Shown here: positions 7,559 through 14,014 of the stretch, in pieces
How the letters are laid out: each line of letters begins with the position of its first letter
Numbering within the stretch: position 1 is the stretch's first letter
Assembly (NCBI GenBank): GCA_024682455.1
Contig: JAIKZF010000023.1
Span: 1-45,131 of the forward strand
Source of the DNA: Ruminiclostridium sp.
GTDB taxonomy: Bacteria > Bacillota > Clostridia > Oscillospirales > Ruminococcaceae
Direction: 5' to 3'
Length of the DNA stretch: 45,131 bases
The notes under the pieces: generated by a model
The model's database searches: none
Told to the model about the DNA's origin: nothing
What the model saw: the letters and a program-made list of their open reading frames with translations, nothing else
Position numbers and translations under genes: made by a program

Positions 7559-8101
7559 CTATTCTTCCATTTGTTTTGAGAAATACATAGCCGCCGCTCT
7601 CACCAGGGCGGTCTGTTCGGGCGTCGCGTATTCGCTGGCTCCGCCGGACAGCATAACGACGGCTCCGTTCACATCACCCTGCGCCACGATAGGCGCACAG
7701 GCTATCGCGTACTTGTCTATACCCTCGATCGGGTTTATGCGCTTATCCTCCAGCGAGGCATACACCAGCGGACGGCGGCTCTCGATAACATCCTCCAGCG
7801 AGCTTGACACGCGGCGTTCGAGGACCTCCTTCTTCTGCATACCCGATACTGCTATGACGTGGTCGCGGTCGCATATCGCAGCGGGGCAGCCGCCGATCTT
7901 CGCCAGCACTTCGGCATACTGATTCGCCAGGTCGGTTATGTCCCCCACGGGCGAGTATTTCTTGAATATGACCTCGCCCTCGGCGTTAGTGAATATCTCC
8001 AGCGGGTCGCCTTCCCGTATACGCATGGTCCTTCGTATCTCCTTTGGTATTACGACCCTGCCGAGATCGTCTATCCTTCTGACTATTCCGGTTGCTTTCA
8101 T
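7559..8101 (-). CDS. spoVT: stage V sporulation transcription factor SpoVT
   Basis: AbrB-family DNA-binding regulator that in Bacillus adjusts sigma-G gene expression in the forespore (180 aa; family about 178). Seen: an N-terminal swapped-hairpin AbrB domain (residues 1-50) with the near-invariant start MKATGIVRRIDDLGRVVIPK and RTMRIREGDPLEIF; then a GAF-like C-terminal domain (about 55-178). The GAF domain looks intact, and it separates SpoVT from AbrB/Abh. The RBS AAAGGA lies 9 nt before the ATG. A forespore-type promoter candidate lies upstream. It implies an endospore-forming organism or a recent descendant of one. Confidence 0.95.
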   Translation of the reverse strand: MKATGIVRRIDDLGRVVIPKEIRRTMRIREGDPLEIFTNAEGEVIFKKYSPVGDITDLANQYAEVLAKIGGCPAAICDRDHVIAVSGMQKKEVLERRVSSSLEDVIESRRPLVYASLEDKRINPIEGIDKYAIACAPIVAQGDVNGAVVMLSGGASEYATPEQTALVRAAAMYFSKQMEE

Positions 8102-8156
8102 ATATATTATTCCTTTCGGTGCATTATTTTGCGGGAGCTCTTTGCTCCGTTGGGAA

Positions 8157-8186
8157 TATTATCTGCGGTGAAAAGCAATTTATTCT
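8157..8186 (-). promoter_or_regulatory. candidate sigma-G/sigma-F type promoter of spoVT
   Basis: On the minus strand, AGAATA (8181-8186), a 17-nt spacer, then GATAATA (8157-8163). This is close to the sigma-G pattern TGAATA / CATAATA, with one mismatch in each box. I see no well-spaced sigma-A -35 for this -10. In Bacillus, spoVT is a sigma-G gene. Confidence 0.5.
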
Positions 8187-8209
8187 GAAAAATGTAAAGA
8201 AAGCTTTTA

Positions 8210-8235
8210 TATATTATCGCCGCGGCGGTAATATA
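8210..8235. repeat. 26-bp near-perfect palindrome between spoVT and purL
   Basis: TATATTATCGCCG is followed directly by CGGCGGTAATATA: 13-bp arms with one mismatch (a G-U pair in RNA) and no spacer. It lacks a T tract, so it is more operator-like than terminator-like. Confidence 0.5.
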
Positions 8236-8250
8236 AGTATTTTGAAAATG

Positions 8251-8293
8251 AAATAAAAAGGCCGGCTCCGTGGAATGATCCCGGAGCCGGTCT
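8251..8293 (-). terminator. purL terminator
   Basis: CCGGCTCCG (8262-8270) pairs with CGGAGCCGG (8282-8290), extended by flanking pairs. On the minus strand it is followed by CTTTTTATTT. Confidence 0.85.
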
Positions 8294-8309
8294 TATTATG
8301 AAAGTTTCT

Positions 8310-11300
8310 TTATCCGAAATACTCGACGCCGCTTTTGAAGAGAGGCTGATCCTTGATACCGTCGACGTTGGTGCAGCAGTCGGCGGAGATTCGTTCGCTG
8401 TGACCCATTTTGCCGAGCACGCGTCCGTCGGGGGAGATGATACCCTCAATGGCGTACATCGAGCTGTTGGGATTGTAGCGCAGATCCATTGTCGGGTTGC
8501 CGTCAAGGTCTACGTACTGGGTAGCCACCTGACCGTTGGCTATCAGCTTCTTTATGACCTCGTCGCTCGCTACGAACCTGCCCTCGCCGTGGGAGATCGG
8601 AATGGTGTGGATATCGCCTACATTGCAGTTCATCAGCCACGGGGACTTGTCAGTGCAGATGCGTGTTCGCACGAGCTGAGACTGGTGCCTGCCGATCTTG
8701 TTGAAGGTGAGGGTAGGGCTTTCCGCCGTCAGCGGCACGATCTCGCCCAGCGGCACAAGCCCCAGCTTTATGAGCGACTGGAAGCCGTTGCAGATTCCGA
8801 GCATAAGTCCGTCGCGGTTGTAGAGCATATCGTTGACAGCTTCCTTCACCTTCGGGTTGCGGAAGAACGCGTTTATGAACTTGCCGGAGCCCTCGGGCTC
8901 GTCGCCGCCGCTGAAGCCGCCGGGTACTGCGATGATCTGGCTCTGCGCGATAAGCTTCGCGAACGCCTCAACAGACTCCTCCACGGAAGCCGCGTCAAGG
9001 TTCTTTATCACGAATATCGACGGTTCGCCTCCCTCGCGCCGGAAAGCCTCAGCCATATCGTATTCGCCGTTGGTACCCGGGAATGCGGGAATGAGCACTC
9101 TGGGCTTTGCGGTCTTGTTGGCGGGAGCGCATACGAGCTTTTCGCCGGTGACTGTCGCTATCGGCTCGGGAGCGTCGTAGTGCTTGACGATATCTCTGAA
9201 TATAGGTTCGAGAACAGCGTCCCACTTCTTTTCGAGCGCCGCGATGTCAAGTGTTACGCTGCCGCTTGTGATCGTGTATTCCTCGGTAGTCTCACCGATG
9301 AGCTCGAAGCCGTCGAGCTCCTTGCCTGACTCGACGATGAATGCGCCGTAATGAAGTCCGAACAGCTTGTTGTCGTCAAGCTCTTTGAGCTTCGCGCCGA
9401 TGCGGTTGCCCAGAGACATCTTGAATATGCCCTCCGCGAGACCGCCGTGACCGAGAGTCCATACCGCAGCAGCGTCGCCGTCGGCGATGACCTTTTCGAC
9501 CTTCTTGTATACTTTCTTTACGCTCTCGAAGTCGGGCATACCGTTCTCGTCGTACTCGGGAGCGATATAGTACAGCTTGTCAAAGGGCAGCTTGAATTCC
9601 GCGCTTATGATCCTGTCGGCTCTGCCCATTCCGACAGCGAACGATACGAGAGTCGGAGGAACGTCGATGTGCTCGAACGTGCCGCTCATCGAGTCCTTGC
9701 CGCCGATAGCTCCCGCGCCGAGAGCCTTCTGCGCCTTATACGCGCCGAGAATAGCGCTGAAAGGCTGTCCCCAGCGTTCGGGGTCGCCCTGTGTTCTCTC
9801 GAAATACTCCTGGAATGTCAGCCAGCATTCGTCGCTTTTGCCGCCCGCGGCGACGAGCTTCGCGATGCTCTCGACAACGGCGAGTGCCGCGCCGTGATAG
9901 GGCGACTGCACCGCGACTGCCGGATCATAGCCCCAGGCCATTATCGAGGCAGCCTTTGTCTCTGCTCCGAGCACCGGTATCTTTGCCGCCATTGCCTGAA
10001 CGGGTGTCTGCTGTGTCTTGCCGGAGAAGGGCATGAGCACGGTAGCAGCGCCGACGGTGGAGTCGAAGCGCTGAACGAGCGCTCTCTGCGAGCAGACGTT
10101 CAGATCTGTCACCAGTCTCTCCCAGTCCCCTGCGGTATTCTTAAAGCCTGTCTCATAGGAGACCTTTACGTCATTTACCTTTATATCCGTGTGCTTTTCG
10201 GCACCGTTGGAGTTCAGGAACTCTCTGGAAATATTGCATATCGTCTTGCCGTTCCAGTTCATCACAAGTCGCGGCTCTGCCTCGACCACCGCTACGGGAG
10301 TAGCTTCGAGGTTCTCTTCTCCCGCCAGCCCGATGAACTTTTCGACATCGTTTTTGTCGACTACGACAGCCATTCTTTCCTGCGACTCGGAGATAGCGAG
10401 CTCCGTGCCGTCGAGACCCGCGTACTTCTTGGGCACCGCGTTGAGGTCTATGGTCAGGCCGTCGGCAAGCTCGCCGATAGCGACGGAAACGCCGCCCGCG
10501 CCGAAGTCGTTGCAGCGCTTGATGAGCACGGTGGCCTCACGCGTTCTGAAAAGCCTCTGGAGCTTGCGCTCGATCGGGGCGTTACCTTTCTGTACCTCCG
10601 CGCCGCAGCTTTCGAGCGACTGAACGCTGTGGGATTTGGAGGAGCCGGTAGCTCCGCCGCAGCCGTCGCGGCCCGTGCGTCCGCCGAGCAGGATGATCAC
10701 GTCTCCGGGAGCGGGACGCTCTCTGCGCACATGATCCTCGGGAGCTGCCGCTATGACCGCGCCGATCTCCATACGCTTAGCCATATAACCGGGGTGATAT
10801 ATCTCCGCGACGTGTCCTGTGGCAAGTCCTATCTGGTTGCCGTAGGAGGAATAGCCCGCGGCAGCCGTGGTCGTGATCTTGCGGGGAGGCAGCTTTCCGG
10901 CTATCGTCTTGTCAACGGGCAGCAGCGGGTCGGAGGCGCCGGTCACGCGCATTGCCTGATAAACGTAGGCTCGTCCGGAGAGCGGGTCGCGTATAGCTCC
11001 GCCGAGGCAGGTCGCAGCTCCGCCGAAGGGCTCTATCTCGGTGGGGTGGTTGTGGGTCTCGTTCTTGAACATAAGGAGCCAGTCCTCGTCCTTGCCGTCC
11101 ACGTCCACCTTGATCTTTACCGAGCAGGCGTTTATCTCCTCGCTCTCGTCAAGGTGTTTCAGTATGCCGTCCTTTTTGAGCTTCTTGGCGGCGAGCGTCG
11201 CGATATCCATGAGGCATATCGGCTTGCCTGAGCGGCCGAGCTCCGCGCGGTCGAGCTGATACTCCGCATAAGTATCGGCTATGTACGAAGGCTTTATATC

Positions 11301-12011
11301 CGCGCTGTCGATGATAGTTCCGAATGTGGTGTGGCGGCAGTGATCCGACCAGTATGTGTCTATCATTCTTATCTCGGTGATCGTGGGATCGCGCTTTTCG
11401 CTCCTGAAATAATCCTGACAGAATTTGATGTCGTCGTTGTCCATAGCGAGACCGTAGTTCTTCACAAAGTCCGCCAGTCCGTCCTTGTCAAGGTCAAGAA
11501 AGCCGTTCAGAACAGCTACCTCGGTGGGTATATCGTACTCTGTCTTGAGCGTCTTGTATTCCTCATATCCGCACTCGCGGGACTCCACGGCGTTGATGAG
11601 GTAGTGCTTTATGCGGGCAAATTCCTCGTCCGTGATCTTACCCTTGAGCAGATAAAGCTTTGCGTACTTTACGAGCGGTCTGTCGCCCTTGCAGAGCATC
11701 TGTATGCACTGTGCGGCGCTGTCTGCGCGCTGGTCGAACTGTCCGGGCAGGAACTCCACCGCGAACATTCTCTCGTCCGCAGCCGGGACGGGAAGCGAAT
11801 CAAGGATATCGTCAACGGGGGGCTCGGAGAAAACGACGGGTATCGAGCGTTTGAAATCCTCCTCCGAGATATCCTCCGCGTCGTAGCGGTTGATTATCCG
11901 TACGCCTTCAAGTCCCTCGATACGAAGCGAGGTCTTGAGGTCGGAAAGAAGCTGATCGCCCTCTACCGCGTAGCGGGGCTTTTTTTCGACATAAATCCGG
12001 TAAACTGCCAT
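8310..12011 (-). CDS. purL: phosphoribosylformylglycinamidine synthase, single-chain form
   Basis: Converts FGAR, glutamine and ATP to FGAM in de novo purine synthesis (1233 aa, the long clostridial single-chain type). Seen: an N-terminal PurS-like region (1-80); the FGAM synthase core with YWSDHCRHTTF near 220 and the ATP-site stretch FKNETHNHPTEIEPFGG near 315; two AIRS-like halves; a C-terminal class I glutaminase with FPGTNGEYD, the nucleophile Cys in GICNGFQS and the late His in MGHSER. All three activities that Bacillus splits into PurS, PurL and PurQ are thus in one chain. It is transcribed alone, with its own promoter and terminator and no other pur gene here. A purine riboswitch is not evident in its short leader. 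GGTGG lies 8 nt before the ATG. Confidence 0.96.
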   Translation of the reverse strand: MAVYRIYVEKKPRYAVEGDQLLSDLKTSLRIEGLEGVRIINRYDAEDISEEDFKRSIPVVFSEPPVDDILDSLPVPAADERMFAVEFLPGQFDQRADSAAQCIQMLCKGDRPLVKYAKLYLLKGKITDEEFARIKHYLINAVESRECGYEEYKTLKTEYDIPTEVAVLNGFLDLDKDGLADFVKNYGLAMDNDDIKFCQDYFRSEKRDPTITEIRMIDTYWSDHCRHTTFGTIIDSADIKPSYIADTYAEYQLDRAELGRSGKPICLMDIATLAAKKLKKDGILKHLDESEEINACSVKIKVDVDGKDEDWLLMFKNETHNHPTEIEPFGGAATCLGGAIRDPLSGRAYVYQAMRVTGASDPLLPVDKTIAGKLPPRKITTTAAAGYSSYGNQIGLATGHVAEIYHPGYMAKRMEIGAVIAAAPEDHVRRERPAPGDVIILLGGRTGRDGCGGATGSSKSHSVQSLESCGAEVQKGNAPIERKLQRLFRTREATVLIKRCNDFGAGGVSVAIGELADGLTIDLNAVPKKYAGLDGTELAISESQERMAVVVDKNDVEKFIGLAGEENLEATPVAVVEAEPRLVMNWNGKTICNISREFLNSNGAEKHTDIKVNDVKVSYETGFKNTAGDWERLVTDLNVCSQRALVQRFDSTVGAATVLMPFSGKTQQTPVQAMAAKIPVLGAETKAASIMAWGYDPAVAVQSPYHGAALAVVESIAKLVAAGGKSDECWLTFQEYFERTQGDPERWGQPFSAILGAYKAQKALGAGAIGGKDSMSGTFEHIDVPPTLVSFAVGMGRADRIISAEFKLPFDKLYYIAPEYDENGMPDFESVKKVYKKVEKVIADGDAAAVWTLGHGGLAEGIFKMSLGNRIGAKLKELDDNKLFGLHYGAFIVESGKELDGFELIGETTEEYTITSGSVTLDIAALEKKWDAVLEPIFRDIVKHYDAPEPIATVTGEKLVCAPANKTAKPRVLIPAFPGTNGEYDMAEAFRREGGEPSIFVIKNLDAASVEESVEAFAKLIAQSQIIAVPGGFSGGDEPEGSGKFINAFFRNPKVKEAVNDMLYNRDGLMLGICNGFQSLIKLGLVPLGEIVPLTAESPTLTFNKIGRHQSQLVRTRICTDKSPWLMNCNVGDIHTIPISHGEGRFVASDEVIKKLIANGQVATQYVDLDGNPTMDLRYNPNSSMYAIEGIISPDGRVLGKMGHSERISADCCTNVDGIKDQPLFKSGVEYFG

Positions 12012-12050
12012 ATTGCTGCCACCATTCCTTTCGGTAATTCATATAAAGAT

Positions 12051-12079
12051 ATTATATCATCTTTATAAAAAATAGTCAA
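12051..12079 (-). promoter_or_regulatory. purL promoter
   Basis: On the minus strand, TTGACT (12074-12079), a 17-nt spacer and TATAAT (12051-12056). The predicted leader is only about 33 nt, which leaves no room for a riboswitch. Confidence 0.75.
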
Positions 12080-12090
12080 GAGAAAAACAT

Positions 12091-12267
12091 AATTCATGTG
12101 TCCTCAACAACTGCCGTTTGGCAGTTGTTGTCCCAAATCCTGTTTTACAGCGGACACATTCCTTGATGTCATGCTCATTTCGCCCTTCGGGCGAACAAGC
12201 AACCGCGAATCAGCTTCATAGCGCAGCTTGAAGCTGATTCGCGGTTGATGAGCAGACATTAATTCAT
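12091..12267. repeat. 177-bp highly self-complementary block bounded by near-direct repeats
   Basis: Fills most of the 310-bp gap between purL and yaaL. Domain 1: ATGTGTCC (12096-12103) pairs with GGACACAT (12152-12159) and encloses an 11-bp perfect hairpin (12105-12115 with 12120-12130). Domain 2: TGTC-a-TGCTCAT (12167-12178) pairs with ATGAGCAGACA (12248-12258) and closes a three-way junction holding a 7-bp hairpin (12179-12195) and an 18-bp perfect hairpin (12200-12217 with 12230-12247). AATTCAT stands at both ends (12091-12097 and 12261-12267), preceded by ACAT and ACATT. It lies upstream of the purL promoter. It could be a MITE-like element or a structured RNA; no ORF is in it. Confidence 0.65.
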
Positions 12268-12321
12268 AACCGCAGGTCTGTCAGCATATCATTGAACAGA
12301 TGAGACAAGCGGGGTGACATC

Positions 12322-12534
12322 ATGGAAAGCGAGAGCAGGCTGATACTGGAGGAGCTTGAACGTGTAAAAGCCATGCTGTACAAGAATGAGCAGCTTTTTG
12401 ATCTTGCGGTAGCCGATGCGGACATAGAGTCGCTGATATATGAACGCAAAGCGCTTCATATCAGGTATTCGGCGCTGACTGCAAGAGCCAAGGAGCTCGG
12501 TATAAAAAGGGAGGTAACGAAATGTATGAAATAG
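12322..12534 (+). CDS. YaaL-like DUF2508 family small protein
   Basis: A 70-aa, highly charged, all-helical cytoplasmic protein of unknown biochemical role. The pattern with EELERVKAMLYKNEQLFDLA followed by IESLIYERKALHIRYSALTARAKELG fits DUF2508/YaaL, which in Bacillus precedes bofA (recR-yaaL-bofA). Here it likewise precedes a BofA-like gene and overlaps it by 13 nt, which supports the call. GGGGTGA lies 6 nt before the ATG. recR is not adjacent. Confidence 0.65.
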   Translation: MESESRLILEELERVKAMLYKNEQLFDLAVADADIESLIYERKALHIRYSALTARAKELGIKREVTKCMK

Positions 12535-12758
12535 CCGGTATCTGCGCCGCTGCGGTAATAATGGCGGGAATATACGCGCGCACCGCTCACCCGAGGCTGT
12601 ACGCGTTCTTCAACATAGCGGCGGGCGCAGTGAGCCTTGTTGCCTCGGAGATATATTTCGCAGGCTCGGCGGCGGGGATAACCCCGTACAGCGCGGCGCT
12701 GTCGGTGATACTCGGAGTTCCGGGAACGGCGCTGCATTATTTTATCGGTATGATGTAA
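12522..12758 (+). CDS. bofA: BofA-like inhibitor of pro-sigma-K processing
   Basis: A 78-aa membrane protein. In Bacillus, BofA holds the SpoIVFB protease inactive until a forespore signal arrives. Seen: a hydrophobic N-terminal helix, a second hydrophobic stretch containing FFNIAAGAVSLVA, and the family-typical C-terminal loop and helix GITPYSAALSVILGVPG. Compared with the usual NPxT pattern of BofA as I recall it, the Asn is Thr and the Thr is Ser here; an earlier membrane Asn is kept. The call rests on the C-terminal ILGVPG motif, size, the upstream YaaL-like gene and the M50 protease two genes downstream. GGGAGG precedes the ATG, which overlaps the end of the upstream gene. Confidence 0.75.
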   Translation: MYEIAGICAAAVIMAGIYARTAHPRLYAFFNIAAGAVSLVASEIYFAGSAAGITPYSAALSVILGVPGTALHYFIGMM

Positions 12759-12770
12759 AGGAGCGGTATA

Positions 12771-13049
12771 ATGACGGTACAGGTAATGTCCGGAACTGCG
12801 GCTGTCCCCTCGGTCAGCCCGGAGAAAACGCCGGCAGACAAGCCCTATGTGTATACGCCTCCGGAGCCGGTCTACTCGGTAACGGACAGGACATATACGA
12901 GAAGCCGCCGGAGCCTCGGGTTCGCGGCGGTGATCGCGGCTCAGATCGCGGCATCGGTCTTGCTCGGAGCCGCGCTCTGGGCGGGGCTCAGCTTCGGCGG
13001 CGAGGGCGTGGGTGAGATATGCGCAGGTCTGAAAGAGCTTTTCGGCTGA
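12771..13049 (+). CDS. small single-pass membrane protein, unknown
   Basis: 92 aa, family not recognised. Seen: a Pro/Val/Thr-rich N-terminal half with several aromatic residues (KPYVYTPPEPVYS), a basic stop RSRRS, one TM segment at about residues 49-75, and a short C-terminal tail ending in a possible amphipathic helix (GLKELFG). The N-terminal half should be cytoplasmic by the positive-inside rule. AAAGGAG lies 7 nt before the ATG. It sits exactly between the BofA-like gene and the SpoIVFB-like protease and overlaps the latter by 31 nt, so it may be a complex partner, perhaps filling the scaffold role of SpoIVFA. That role is inferred from position only. Confidence 0.7.
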   Translation: MTVQVMSGTAAVPSVSPEKTPADKPYVYTPPEPVYSVTDRTYTRSRRSLGFAAVIAAQIAASVLLGAALWAGLSFGGEGVGEICAGLKELFG

Positions 13050-13600
13050 GGACGGAGTTCCGTTTCTCGTTCTTCGCGGTGCTGGGCTTTATGGTCTGCA
13101 CCGACAGGGAAGGAGCCGTGCTGCTGTGCGCGCTCGCCTGCCTGCTGCACGAGCTCGGACATCTGACGGTGATGCTTATGGTGAGGCGTCCGCCGTCCGC
13201 GGTGATATTCTGCGGCGGAGGCATACATATACGCGGCGGGAGCACGGGCTTTCCCGCCGTAATAGCCGGCTGTGCGGTCAATACCGCACTTTTTCTTGTG
13301 TTCGGGCTCATTCCGTGGGAGAATGAGAGCGTAAGGCTCTTCGGCGTGCTTAACTTGCTTATCGCCGCGTTCAACCTGCTTCCGATAGGCACGCTCGACG
13401 GCAGACGGCTGCTGGAGCTTGCTGTGATACGTATGCTCCCGCCGGAGAAGGCGGCGAGCTTCACGGATATCTTCGAGCGGGTAATGCTTGTGATACTGCT
13501 GCCCGCGGTAATGCTGCTGGTTTTTTCCGGACGGCTTAATTTTTCCGCGATTATTTTCTTCTTTTACCTTTTAGTGGTTGAAATCCTCGAAAAAATATAG
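13019..13600 (+). CDS. SpoIVFB-like M50 intramembrane metalloprotease without a CBS domain
   Basis: Predicted site-2-type zinc protease (193 aa, about five or six TM helices). Seen: the zinc motif HELGH within LLHELGHLTVML near residue 43, and the second-site motif NLLPIGTLDG near residue 120 that carries the metal-binding Asp. Bacillus SpoIVFB is about 288 aa and ends in a cytoplasmic CBS domain that binds ATP and pro-sigma-K; this protein stops right after its last TM helix, so that domain is absent. The start at ATG 13019 overlaps the upstream gene and has a poor RBS, so translational coupling is likely and the exact start is uncertain. The BofA-like neighbour favours a SpoIVFB role over a general Rip-type protease. 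Confidence 0.8.
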   Translation: MRRSERAFRLRTEFRFSFFAVLGFMVCTDREGAVLLCALACLLHELGHLTVMLMVRRPPSAVIFCGGGIHIRGGSTGFPAVIAGCAVNTALFLVFGLIPWENESVRLFGVLNLLIAAFNLLPIGTLDGRRLLELAVIRMLPPEKAASFTDIFERVMLVILLPAVMLLVFSGRLNFSAIIFFFYLLVVEILEKI

Positions 13601-13606
13601 TATAAT
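13578..13606 (+). promoter_or_regulatory. promoter within the end of the protease gene
   Basis: TTGAAA (13578-13583), a 17-nt spacer and a perfect TATAAT (13601-13606). It should drive the next small membrane gene and probably the radical SAM gene, separating them from the sporulation operon. Confidence 0.75.
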
Positions 13607-13650
13607 ATAAGATATTATTCACGCGGAATGAAAAAAAGAGGAGGCAAGCC

Positions 13651-13998
13651 TTGAAGAAAAAGATCGTTTATGCCCTGAACCTGCTCTGGACGTGCGCGGC
13701 GGCGTATCTGTCCCCGCTGGCATTCGGGCTGATATATTTCGATATCACCGGTCACTCGAAGGGCTATGCTTACGACCTGGGCCCGGAGAAAGATGTGTCA
13801 GTAATGTTCGGCTGCGCCGGGCTGGTGCTTGGGCTCGCTCTGACGCTGCCGTCGCTGATATATGTCACGGTCAGGACGAAAAGAACGGGAGCAGCCTTTC
13901 TTTTTCTGCTGATAATGCTGTGGTTATCGCTCGCGGAGCTGTACGTCTGTGCGGCTTTCGGCTGGGATACATATTTAGAAATGATATTCAACATATAA
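13651..13998 (+). CDS. small integral membrane protein, unknown
   Basis: 115 aa starting with TTG; GAGGAGG lies about 7 nt upstream, and the nearby ATG at 13628 is in another frame. Three hydrophobic segments (about residues 5-28, 49-72 and 83-105) suggest three TM helices, with a conserved-looking loop GHSKGYAYDLG after the first. I do not recognise a family. A strong promoter precedes it, and the radical SAM gene follows after 16 nt, so the two are probably co-transcribed. Confidence 0.7.
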   Translation: MKKKIVYALNLLWTCAAAYLSPLAFGLIYFDITGHSKGYAYDLGPEKDVSVMFGCAGLVLGLALTLPSLIYVTVRTKRTGAAFLFLLIMLWLSLAELYVCAAFGWDTYLEMIFNI

Positions 13999-14014
13999 AC
14001 ACTATGGAGGTTCT

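Noticed and set aside
9351-11231. 626-aa plus-strand ORF opposite purL (and the 343- and 245-aa ORFs on either side)
   Set aside because: It is antisense to the fully conserved purL frame. The long opposite-strand frame comes from codon bias. No RBS or family motif is seen.
12012-12050. Purine riboswitch in front of purL
   Set aside because: The predicted leader is about 33 nt, too short, and the structured block lies upstream of the promoter.
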